The notes: generated by a model not told the origin, from the letters alone. A DNA stretch of 6,881 nucleotides from Streptomyces sp. NRRL F-5123 (GCF_000721495.1 NZ_JOHY01000115.1:1-6881); one strand, 5' to 3'; shown: positions 1 to 6,534, numbered from the stretch's first letter. Numbers and translations are program-made.

Positions 1-10
1 GTGGGGGCAC

Positions 11-34
11 CTCCCAGGCGCAGCTCTGGGGGAG
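11..34. terminator. Imperfect GC-rich palindrome downstream of phosphatase copy 1, possible terminator or REP-like element
   Basis: CTCCCAG (11-17) and CTGGGGGAG (26-34) flank an 8-nt loop, giving a CCCAG/CTGGG stem with a bulged extension. Palindromes of the form CACCTCCCAG...CTGGGGGAG are, to my recollection, frequent in Streptomyces intergenic DNA. It lies 69 bp beyond the stop codon of copy 1 in the direction of transcription, so it could end that transcript. The rest of 1-102 shows only weak dyads: GCGG-CAAA-CCGC at 70-81, and CTCAG-N6-CTGAG at 102-117 across the stop codon. Confidence 0.4.
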
Positions 35-102
35 AACGGCGCGACCAGCCCCTACGGCGGGAAGATCGCGCGGCAAACCGCAACAGGCAGAACGGAGCGC
101 CC

Positions 103-2673
103 TCAGAACATACTGAGCAACTCATCCACCGTCGGCGTCGCCGCGTGCGACCCCCGCCCGGGGAGGGCGAGCTCGAACCACACCGTCTTGCCGCGGTGCG
201 TCCGCCGAGAGCCCCAGCTCTCGCTGAGCATCGTCACGAGCTGAAGCCCCCGCCCCCCCTCGTCCGTGTCGCGGGCCCGGCGCCGCCGGGGCTGGACGAG
301 CGCGCTGTCCCACACCTCGCACACCAGCGTCCGATCGAGCAGCAGCCGCAGGCGAATGTCGCCGTAGCCGTGCCGGAGCGCGTTGGTGACGAGCTCGCTC
401 ACGAGGAGTTCGGTCGTGTCGACGAGGTCGCCGAGGTCCCAGGCGAGGAGCTGGTCGCGGGCGAGTTCGCGGGCGCGGGCCACCGACGTGGGCTGGGGCT
501 TGAGCGACCAGTCGCCGACCTGCTCGGCGGGCAGGCCGCGGATGCGGGCCATGAGGAGAGCGATGTCGTCCTCGCCGTGCGCGGTGTCGAGCGTGGCGAG
601 GACGTGGTCGCAGATGTCCTCCAGCGGGCGTTCGGGCCCGTCGAGGGAGCTGCGGAAGGCGTCGAGGCCCTCGTCCAGCGGGAGGTTGCGGGATTCGACG
701 AGGCCGTCGGTGTAGAGGGCGAGCAGCGTGCCCTCGGCGAGTTCGACCTCGCTCTCCTCGAAGGGCTCGCCGCCGACGCCGAGCGGGACGCCGCGGGGCA
801 GTTCGAGGAGCATGGGCTGCTCGCCGGGTTCGACGACGGCGGGCGGGAGGTGGCCGGCGTTGGCGATGGTGCAGCGCCGGGTGACCGCGTCGTAGACGAC
901 GTAGACGACGGTGGCGAGGTAGACCTCGGCGAGGTCGGAGTCGCCGCGCTCCTTCGCGGTGGCCCGCCGGGTGCGGCCGGAGGTGGGCGCGCCGAGGCCG
1001 CGGACGACCTCGTCGAGCGCGCTGAGCACCTCGCCGGGCTCCAGGTCGAGCATGGCCAGCGTCCGTACGGCGGTGCGCAGTTCACCCATCGCGACGGCGG
1101 CGCGCAGGCCGCGGCCCATGACGTCGCCGACGACGAGGGCGGTGCGGTGGCCGGGCAGCTCGATGACGTCGAACCAGTCGCCGCCGACCTCGGTCTCCAT
1201 GCTGCCGGGCAGGTAGCGGCAGGCGATGTCGAGGCCCGCGGCCTCGGGGTCGTCCGGCGGCAGCAGGCTGCGCTGGAGGATCAGCGCGCGCTCGTGCTCG
1301 CGCCGGTAGAGGCGGGCGTTGTCGATGAAGATGGCGGCGCGCGCGGCCAGTTCCTCGGCGAGCATCCGGTCGCGCTCGGCGAAGGGCTCGCTGCCCTTGG
1401 CGCGGGAGAACTGCACGAGGCCGAGGACGGTGTCGCGGGCGACCATCGGGACGACGAGGGTGGACTGGACGAGGGCGCCGCCCAGGTCCTGCCCGCCGTC
1501 GCCGTCGAGGATCTGCGGCTGGGCGGTGCGCAGCGCGCGGGCGCTCGCGGAGCTGAAGCGGTAGCGGTGGACGGCGCCGACGGAGACGGGCCCCTCCTCG
1601 GCGGAGGTGTCGTCGTCGTCCCCGGCCATGGCGACGGGCGCGTCGGACACGGAGCTGGCGAACGCGACCCGGCGCAGCTCGCCGCTGCCGTCGGTGGTGC
1701 CGCCCAGGTCCTCCGCGCCGACCAGCAGCGCCTGGTAGAGGTCGACGGAGGCGAGGTCGCAGAAGTGCGGCACCGCCACGTCGAGCAGCTCGCGGGCGGT
1801 GGTCTCCAGGTCGAGGGAGGTGCCGATACGGGATCCGGCCTCGTTGAGCAGCGCCAGGTTGCGCCGCGCGTGGGCGGCCTCGCGTTCGGCCCGCTGGCGT
1901 CCGGTGACGTCCATGGCGAGGCCCGCGACGCCGATCGCGCGGCCGCTGGCGCTGTGCAGCCGGTAGAGCGACATGGACCAGCGGCGGCGGCCCGGGTCGC
2001 CGGGCACGGTGCCGACCAGCGGCATGTCGAGGACGGCCTCGCCGGTCTCCAGCACCTGGCGCAGCGCGGCGGTGAGCCGGTCGGCCTCGACGCGGGAGAG
2101 GAAGTCGTGCGGGCCGCGGCCGCGGTGCTCGTCGGCGGGGCGGCCGAAGACGGTCGCGAAGCGGTCGTTGACGCGGATGAGCCGCAGCCGGGTGTCGAAG
2201 AGCACGAAGCCCATCGGGGACTGCCCGAAGACGGCCTGCGAGGCGGCGAGGTCGGTCTCGATCTGCCGCAGCGTCGCGACGTCCACCGCGATGCACAGGG
2301 CACCGCGGTCGGCGGGCATGACGTACACCTCGGCGAGGCCCTCGCCGCCGGAGCCGTCGGTGAAGGGCACCAGGCCCGTCCATTCGCGGCCGTTGAGGAT
2401 CTCGCCGAGCCGCTCGTGGCCGGCCTGCTGGACGCGCGGCGGGGCGAAGGCGGCGATCGGGTCGCGGCCGACGGCGTCGTCGGCGGAGACCCCGAAGAAC
2501 TCGGCGGCGCGGTCGCTCCACTGGTCGATCCGGCCGTCCGGTCCGAGCGAGAACGACGCGACGCGTATGTAGTCGTAGAGGGAACCGGGCGGGCTCGACT
2601 GCCAGACCGCGGTCGTCGCCGCGTCCGCGTCGTCCGCCCGGGGCGGAACCGCCCCGGCTGGCATGTCGCTCAC
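103..2673 (-). CDS. PAS-PAS-GAF-PP2C (SpoIIE-type) phosphatase with C-terminal RsbW-like kinase domain, copy 1
   Basis: Predicted cytosolic 856-aa sensor enzyme; no signal peptide or membrane segment is seen. Domains: PAS about 32-135, PAS about 142-258 (with a RVND motif at 167-170), charged helical linker 258-289, GAF about 286-454, PP2C about 468-710, HATPase about 722-836. PP2C metal-site motifs are intact: GGDW (D499), GDVMG (D517), YTDG (D656) and EDD (D702/D703). The ATPase half keeps the N-box SELVTN (E760, N764) and the GGRGL glycine motif at 806-810. Families of this type dephosphorylate (RsbU/SpoIIE) or phosphorylate (RsbW/SpoIIAB) STAS anti-sigma antagonists; the actual substrate here is unknown. 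Start: GTG with GGAGGGG 8 nt upstream; an in-frame TGA seven codons upstream excludes a longer protein, and the ATG three codons downstream is too far from the RBS. Differences from copy 2: an acidic stretch in GAF (352-360), a basic insert in PP2C (about 561-580) and a 17-residue C-terminal tail. Family assignment is near certain; the biological role is open. Confidence 0.95.
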   Translation of the reverse strand: MSDMPAGAVPPRADDADAATTAVWQSSPPGSLYDYIRVASFSLGPDGRIDQWSDRAAEFFGVSADDAVGRDPIAAFAPPRVQQAGHERLGEILNGREWTGLVPFTDGSGGEGLAEVYVMPADRGALCIAVDVATLRQIETDLAASQAVFGQSPMGFVLFDTRLRLIRVNDRFATVFGRPADEHRGRGPHDFLSRVEADRLTAALRQVLETGEAVLDMPLVGTVPGDPGRRRWSMSLYRLHSASGRAIGVAGLAMDVTGRQRAEREAAHARRNLALLNEAGSRIGTSLDLETTARELLDVAVPHFCDLASVDLYQALLVGAEDLGGTTDGSGELRRVAFASSVSDAPVAMAGDDDDTSAEEGPVSVGAVHRYRFSSASARALRTAQPQILDGDGGQDLGGALVQSTLVVPMVARDTVLGLVQFSRAKGSEPFAERDRMLAEELAARAAIFIDNARLYRREHERALILQRSLLPPDDPEAAGLDIACRYLPGSMETEVGGDWFDVIELPGHRTALVVGDVMGRGLRAAVAMGELRTAVRTLAMLDLEPGEVLSALDEVVRGLGAPTSGRTRRATAKERGDSDLAEVYLATVVYVVYDAVTRRCTIANAGHLPPAVVEPGEQPMLLELPRGVPLGVGGEPFEESEVELAEGTLLALYTDGLVESRNLPLDEGLDAFRSSLDGPERPLEDICDHVLATLDTAHGEDDIALLMARIRGLPAEQVGDWSLKPQPTSVARARELARDQLLAWDLGDLVDTTELLVSELVTNALRHGYGDIRLRLLLDRTLVCEVWDSALVQPRRRRARDTDEGGRGLQLVTMLSESWGSRRTHRGKTVWFELALPGRGSHAATPTVDELLSMF

Positions 2674-2681
2674 TCGCCCGA

Positions 2682-2688
2682 CCCCTCC
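2682..2688 (-). promoter_or_regulatory. Ribosome binding site of phosphatase copy 1
   Basis: Minus-strand GGAGGGG sits 8 nt before the GTG at 2673. This spacing favours the GTG over the ATG at 2664, which would be 17 nt away. Confidence 0.8.
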
Positions 2689-2691
2689 AGC

Positions 2692-2748
2692 TCAGCACAC
2701 ATGGACCGGTTGGAGCTGAGTATTCAGCATGCGGACCGTCCAGCACAC
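2692..2748. repeat. Cluster of short direct and inverted repeats before phosphatase copy 1
   Basis: TCAGCA occurs at 2692-2697 and 2724-2729, each followed by GGACCG (2703-2708 and 2733-2738). CAGCACAC occurs at 2693-2700 and again at 2741-2748. Between them GCTGA (2715-2719) and TCAGC (2724-2728) form a 5-4-5 palindrome around GTAT. The cluster lies directly upstream of the ribosome binding site, where an operator or RNA structure would act. No standard promoter hexamers are evident next to it. Confidence 0.4.
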
Positions 2749-2841
2749 GGTCTTGTCGATCACAGCATCATCTCGGCTCCCGGGGTACGGGGGCCCTCCC
2801 CTGACCACCGCGGCCTCGCCTTTCGCTCTCGTTTCTTCGGA

Positions 2842-2866
2842 ATACCCGGCACGCGCCGGGTGAACC
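2842..2866 (-). promoter_or_regulatory. Possible sigma-B-type promoter for phosphatase copy 1
   Basis: On the minus strand GGTT (2863-2866), a 15-bp spacer and GGGTAT (2842-2847) fit the Streptomyces stress sigma-B pattern GNNT-N14-16-GGGTAY. The implied 5' leader would be about 160 nt. The pattern is degenerate and partly coincides with the left arm of the inverted repeat, so a chance match is quite possible. Confidence 0.3.
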
Positions 2867-2909
2867 CTTCCGTTGATCACGGGCGGGTCGGCGCCCGGCG
2901 CGTGCCGGG
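2845..2909. repeat. 16-bp perfect inverted repeat between the two paralogs; possible terminator of copy 2
   Basis: The arm at 2845-2860 is an exact reverse complement of the arm at 2894-2909, separated by 33 nt. Each arm is itself a hairpin, CCCGGC, 4-nt loop, GCCGGG, so the RNA can fold either as two small hairpins or as one 16-bp stem. It starts 74 bp after the copy 2 stop codon (going leftward), so it may end that transcript; no U-tract follows, which is common for Streptomyces terminators. It could also be a control element for copy 1. Confidence 0.6.
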
Positions 2910-2983
2910 AGCGTTCCCACGCCCCCCGTACGCCTGTGACCTGCGGCGACCGCGGGTAAGGCTCCCACCGGCCGCCCCACCCG

Positions 2984-5524
2984 TCACGGTAGTGCAAGTT
3001 CGAACCATACGGTCTTGCCCAGCGGCCCGTGCCGGGTCCCCCAGCGGCGGGACGCCCCGGCCACCAGCTGCAGGCCGCGGCCGCCCTCGTCCTCCGCGGT
3101 GGCCACCCGCTCCTGCGGCGGGTCGGGGAGCGGGTCGGACACCTCGACCAGCAGGGAACCGCCGCGCACCATCCGCACCCCGATCGGCCCGTGCGCGTAC
3201 CGCAGCGAGTTGGTGACCAGCTCGCTGACCAGCAGCACGGTCACGTCGACGAGTTCCGGCAGGTCCCACTCGGCGAGCGTGTCCCGCACCCGGCGGCGGG
3301 CCAGGCGCACCGCGCTGGCCTCGGCGGGGAAGGACCATGCGGCGGTGGAGCCGCCGGGGAGGGTGCCGAGCCGGGCCATCAGCAGCGCGACGTCGTCCGG
3401 CTCGCGGCCGGGCTCCATGGTGGCCAGCAGCCCGTCGCAGGCGTCCTCCAGCGAGTCCAGCGGGCGGCTCAGGGTGGCGCGCAGCCGCTCCAGGCCGGTG
3501 CCGATGTCGTGCCGGCGCGACTCGATGAGGCCGTCGGTGTAGAGCACCAGCACGGTGCCGTCCGGGATGTCGAGCTCGGTGGTCTCGAAACCGCCGCCGC
3601 CGACGCCGAGCGGCAGCCCGGGCGGCAGGTCCAGCAGCCGCGCCTCGTGCGCGCCGCCCTCCTCGCCGTCGCCCCCGGGCTCGATGACGACGGGCGGCGG
3701 GTGGCCGGCCTGGGCGATGGCGCAGCGCCGGGTGGAGGGGTCGTAGACGGCGTAGACGGCGGTGGCCATCCAGCCCTCGCTGGGGCTCTGCGCCAGGTCC
3801 TCGCCCAGCTCGCCGACCCGGCGCAGCAGCTCGTCGGGCTTCATGTCCAGCGCGGCCAGCGTCCGTACGGCGGTGCGCAGCCGGCCCATGGTGGCGGCGG
3901 CGCCCAGGCCGTGGCCCATGACGTCGCCGACGACGAAGGCGACCCGGCCGCCGGCCAGCGGCAGCACGTCGAACCAGTCGCCGCCGACCTCGGCGGCGCT
4001 GCTGCCGGGCACGTAGCGGTAGGCGACGTCCACGCCGGGCGCGGCGGGCGTGGAGCGCGGCAGCAGGGAGCGCTGGAGCATCAGCGCGCCCTCGCGCTCG
4101 CGCACGTACAGCCGGGCGTTGTCCAGCGCCGCGCCCGCCCGGTCGGCGAGCTCCATGCCGAGCGCGATGTCCTCCTGGTCGAAGGCCTCCCGCCCCTCCG
4201 CCCGGCTGACGATCAGCAGCCCCAGCACGACGCCGTGCGCGCGCAGCGGCAGCACCAGCAGCGAGCGGATGCCGACGGCGAAGGTCGCGCGCACCTTCGG
4301 GTCGTCGGGGAAGGTCATGCTCGCCAGCTCGTCACTGGAGGACAGCAGCCTGGGCCTGCCGGTCGCGAGCACCTGCCCGAAGGGCGACTTGCGGTCGAAG
4401 GACATCGCCTGCCCGGGGCGGATCATCCGCACCACGTCCGAATTCCAGTTGACCGCGCCGACGCCGGTCTGCCGCATCGGGGTGTTGTCGGTGTACGTCG
4501 CCGAGGGCAGCTCGCCGCCCTTGGCGAGCTGGGAGTGCAGCACCACGCCGGAGTAGTCGCAGAAGTCCGGTACGAGCGCGGCGGCCAGTTCCTCGGCGTT
4601 GCGCCGCACGTCCAGCTGTCCGGCGATGCGCGAGCCGACGTCGTTGAGCAGCGTGAGCCGCCGCCGGGCGCGCTCGGCCTTCGCGGCGGCCTCCACCCGC
4701 TCGGTGACGTCGATGACGGTCGCGCTGATGCCGAGCACCCGGCCGGCCCGGTCCACCAGCCGGTGGTAGGACACCGAGCGGTGGCCGGTGCCCACGGGGG
4801 CGGGCGACACCAGGTCGATCACCGGGCGGCCGGTGACCAGCACGTCGCGCTGCAGCGCGGTGAGCGACTCGGCCGTCCGCGCGTCCGGCATGACCTCGAC
4901 GATCGTCCGGCCGATGTGCGCGGCGGCCGGCACGCCGTTCATCCCGGCCAGCGCGTCGTTGACGCGGACGTAGCGCAGCTCCTTGTCGAAGATCGCCACG
5001 CCCAGCGGGGAGGAGTCGAAGAGCGAGTCCAGCGCCGCGAGGTCGTGCTCCAGGGTGCGCAGCCGGCTGGTCTCCACGATCGAGGCCAGCACGAACGGCC
5101 GCCCGTCCCCGTCCACCAGCAGCGAGGCCCGCGCCTCGACCTGCACGGTGTGCCCGTCGCGGTGCCGCAGCGCGAGGATGCCCTCCCAGCGCCCCTCCCG
5201 CAGCAGCTCCCCGAGCAGCCGCTCGGCCTCGGCCGCGGTCTGCACCGGCGGGGTGACCGGCTCGCCCTCCGGGGTGTGCCCGCCCGGCCCGAAGAGGCCG
5301 CCGACCCGCCGCCCCACGATGTGCTCGCCCGCCCACCCGAGCACCTCCTCCGCCAGCGGGCTCCACAGCAGCACCCGGCCGGTGGTGTCGAGCATGACGA
5401 CCGCGACCCGCAGGGTGTCCAGCAGCGTCCCCGTCGCGGGCATGCCGCCCGCACCGGGCGGCGGCGCGTGCGCGCGGTCGGGCGGCGGGGGCTCCGGGGC
5501 AGGGGAGTCGCCGCTGGCGCTCAT
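2984..5524 (-). CDS. PAS-PAS-GAF-PP2C (SpoIIE-type) phosphatase with C-terminal RsbW-like kinase domain, copy 2
   Basis: An 846-aa soluble paralog of the downstream gene with the same domain order. A Pro-rich, probably disordered N-terminus (8-27) precedes PAS about 32-150, PAS about 162-275, a helical linker 275-306, GAF about 300-470, PP2C about 484-718 and HATPase about 730-843. PP2C metal ligands are present: GGDW (D516), GDVMG (D534), YTDG (D664) and PDD (D710/D711). The ATPase half has SELVTN (E768, N772), D797 in EVSD and GGRGL at 814-818. It ends right after the final strand TVWFELALP, where copy 1 carries an extra tail. By family knowledge it should act on a phosphorylated STAS-type antagonist and bind or phosphorylate a partner through the ATPase domain; multi-domain proteins of this style in Streptomyces include OsaC, which acts on sigma-B, but I do not claim orthology. 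Start: ATG preceded by GGGGGTGA, with an in-frame TGA two codons upstream. It lies 111 bp after the MarR-GNAT gene and 310 bp before copy 1, all on the same strand, so co-transcription is possible but unproven. Confidence 0.95.
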   Translation of the reverse strand: MSASGDSPAPEPPPPDRAHAPPPGAGGMPATGTLLDTLRVAVVMLDTTGRVLLWSPLAEEVLGWAGEHIVGRRVGGLFGPGGHTPEGEPVTPPVQTAAEAERLLGELLREGRWEGILALRHRDGHTVQVEARASLLVDGDGRPFVLASIVETSRLRTLEHDLAALDSLFDSSPLGVAIFDKELRYVRVNDALAGMNGVPAAAHIGRTIVEVMPDARTAESLTALQRDVLVTGRPVIDLVSPAPVGTGHRSVSYHRLVDRAGRVLGISATVIDVTERVEAAAKAERARRRLTLLNDVGSRIAGQLDVRRNAEELAAALVPDFCDYSGVVLHSQLAKGGELPSATYTDNTPMRQTGVGAVNWNSDVVRMIRPGQAMSFDRKSPFGQVLATGRPRLLSSSDELASMTFPDDPKVRATFAVGIRSLLVLPLRAHGVVLGLLIVSRAEGREAFDQEDIALGMELADRAGAALDNARLYVREREGALMLQRSLLPRSTPAAPGVDVAYRYVPGSSAAEVGGDWFDVLPLAGGRVAFVVGDVMGHGLGAAATMGRLRTAVRTLAALDMKPDELLRRVGELGEDLAQSPSEGWMATAVYAVYDPSTRRCAIAQAGHPPPVVIEPGGDGEEGGAHEARLLDLPPGLPLGVGGGGFETTELDIPDGTVLVLYTDGLIESRRHDIGTGLERLRATLSRPLDSLEDACDGLLATMEPGREPDDVALLMARLGTLPGGSTAAWSFPAEASAVRLARRRVRDTLAEWDLPELVDVTVLLVSELVTNSLRYAHGPIGVRMVRGGSLLVEVSDPLPDPPQERVATAEDEGGRGLQLVAGASRRWGTRHGPLGKTVWFELALP

Positions 5525-5527
5525 GGC

Positions 5528-5535
5528 TCACCCCC
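5528..5535 (-). promoter_or_regulatory. Ribosome binding site of phosphatase copy 2, within overlapping hairpins
   Basis: Minus-strand GGGGGTGA lies 3 nt before the ATG at 5524 and differs from the ideal GGAGGTGA at one base. It fixes the start together with the in-frame TGA within it. Its first three G bases (5533-5535) also form part of a possible hairpin arm, so access could be modulated by RNA folding. Confidence 0.6.
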
Positions 5536-5556
5536 GACCGGGTCGGGCCGGACCCG
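5533..5556 (-). promoter_or_regulatory. Two mutually exclusive hairpins in the leader of phosphatase copy 2
   Basis: In plus-strand terms, hairpin A pairs CCCGAC (5533-5538) with GTCGGG (5542-5547) around a 3-nt loop and would bury part of the ribosome binding site. Hairpin B pairs CGGGTC (5539-5544) with GACCCG (5551-5556) around a 6-nt loop and would leave it free. The two share bases 5539-5547 and cannot coexist. GC-rich leaders form such pairs by chance fairly often, so a switch function is only a hypothesis. Confidence 0.3.
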
Positions 5557-5569
5557 CCGGCCGCACAGA

Positions 5570-5581
5570 GGGATTCATCCC
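5570..5581. promoter_or_regulatory. Short palindrome upstream of phosphatase copy 2
   Basis: GGGAT, spacer TC, ATCCC forms a perfect 5-bp inverted repeat 45 bp upstream of the copy 2 start. Two more complementary pairs occur just outside a single mismatch. It is the only clear dyad in this 111-bp gap outside the hairpins at the ribosome binding site and could be an operator. I see no convincing -10/-35 pair in this gap, so the promoter of copy 2, if it has its own, is unplaced. Confidence 0.3.
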
Positions 5582-5635
5582 CTTCTCCCCGATATTCCCC
5601 CACACCTCCACACGTCGCGCTTCCCGGCATGGGCC

Positions 5636-6532
5636 TTACGGGCGCCGGGCGGCCACCTGCTTCTCGAACCAGTGATGGGCGTACGGCTCGTCGTTGAACG
5701 CCGGGACCTCGCGGAAGCCGCTCGCGTGGTAGAGGCCGATCGCGGCGTCCAGTGCCTTGTTGGTGTCCAGCCGCAGCGTGTCGTGCCCCGCGCGCACGGC
5801 CCGCGCCTCCAGCTCCGCGAGAAACCGCCGCCCCAGCCCCAGCCGCCGCGCCCGCGGCGCCACCCACATCCGCTTGACCTCCGCGGGCGCCCCCGCCGGC
5901 AGCTTCAGCCCCGCACACCCGACCGCCTCCCCGTGCAGCCGCGCGACCAGGAACACCCCCGCGGGCGCCCGCAGCCCGCCCGCGTCGGGCAGCAGGCTCA
6001 AGGCGGGGTCGAACCCGGTGTCGAACCGGGACCCCAGCTCCTCGAAGTACGCGAGCAGGCACGCACGCGCGTCCGGATGCTCCGGATCGACCTCGTCCAG
6101 CGTCACCAGCCCCGCCGTCAGCAGCCGCTCCACCTCCCCCATCGCCGCCACCAGCCGCGCCCGCTGCCCCTCGTTGAGCGGCGCCAGCAGACTCCCCGCG
6201 AGTTCGTCGCTGCGCCCCTCCAGCGCCGCCCGCTCCACCCCGCCCGCCTCCGTCAGCCGCACCGTCCGCACCCGCCGGTCCCCCGTCTGCGGCTCCACCA
6301 CCACCAACCCCGCCCCCTCCAGGCTGCGCAGCAGCCGGCTCATGTACCCCGAGTCCAGCCCGAGCCGCTCCCGCAACCCCCGCACGTCCCGCCCCTCCGG
6401 GCCGATCTCCCACAACACCCGCGACTCCCCGTAGGGCCGCCCCCGCCCCAGATAGTGCTCATTGAGCACCCCCACCCGCGCGGTGACCACGCGACTGAAG
6501 CGCCGCACCTGACCGATCTGCTCGCTCTCCAT
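5636..6532 (-). CDS. MarR-family regulator fused to GNAT N-acetyltransferase
   Basis: A 298-aa two-domain protein. Residues about 5-140 form a MarR winged helix: the HTH includes LGLDSGYMSRLLRSLEGAGL (57-76), followed by the wing with the TGDRRVR motif (83-89), typical of MarR DNA binding. Residues about 150-292 are a GNAT domain: the acetyl-CoA loop RRLGLG (229-234) fits R/Q-x-x-G-x-G/A, and LYHASGF (267-273) is the usual C-terminal GNAT motif. This fusion is a recognised family in actinomycetes (HTH regulator/GNAT); the acetyl acceptor is not known. Start: ATG, with an in-frame TAA four codons upstream, so no longer form exists. There is no good Shine-Dalgarno (only AAGG 7 nt away), and the promoter predicts a leaderless transcript. 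A perfect inverted repeat over the -10 suggests autorepression. The stop is TAA. The protein ends 111 bp before the first phosphatase gene, which it may also regulate (inference only). Confidence 0.94.
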   Translation of the reverse strand: MESEQIGQVRRFSRVVTARVGVLNEHYLGRGRPYGESRVLWEIGPEGRDVRGLRERLGLDSGYMSRLLRSLEGAGLVVVEPQTGDRRVRTVRLTEAGGVERAALEGRSDELAGSLLAPLNEGQRARLVAAMGEVERLLTAGLVTLDEVDPEHPDARACLLAYFEELGSRFDTGFDPALSLLPDAGGLRAPAGVFLVARLHGEAVGCAGLKLPAGAPAEVKRMWVAPRARRLGLGRRFLAELEARAVRAGHDTLRLDTNKALDAAIGLYHASGFREVPAFNDEPYAHHWFEKQVAARRP

Positions 6533-6534
6533 CC

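Larger units (their letters stand above)
2674..2983. other. 310-bp intergenic region between the paralogous phosphatase genes
   Basis: No credible gene is present; the open frames here lack family resemblance and good starts. Contents from right to left in transcription order: the end of copy 2, the double-hairpin inverted repeat, the sigma-B-like match, a stretch richer in T/C (about 2820-2840), the repeat cluster and the ribosome binding site of copy 1. The length and structure suggest that copy 1 has its own control rather than simple read-through. Confidence 0.6.

Noticed and set aside
1082..2746. A 554-codon open frame on the minus strand
   Set aside because: Out-of-frame reading of copy 1, dominated by Arg/Pro/Gly; the real frame carries all catalytic motifs.
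2749..2770. TCGACA as a -35 for copy 1
   Set aside because: No TAnnnT hexamer is found 16-18 bp downstream.
2692..2997. A 101-codon minus-strand frame in the gap between the paralogs
   Set aside because: No ribosome binding site, no domain, overlaps the end of copy 2 and reads through the nested inverted repeat.
1..3216. A 1071-codon open frame on the plus strand
   Set aside because: It is antisense to the well-supported phosphatase genes, is low-complexity in composition and has no recognisable domain; long antisense open frames are usual opposite high-GC genes.
5525..5635. GGGAAT on the minus strand as a sigma-B -10 for copy 2
   Set aside because: No GNNT is found 14-16 bp upstream and the fourth base differs from the Streptomyces pattern GGGTAY.
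4332..6413. A 693-codon minus-strand frame crossing the MarR-GNAT and copy 2 genes
   Set aside because: Shadow frame, mostly Gly/Ala/Arg; it would need to overlap two genes with intact domains.
103..6532. TTA codons that would make the genes bldA-dependent
   Set aside because: I found none in frame in the three genes by eye.
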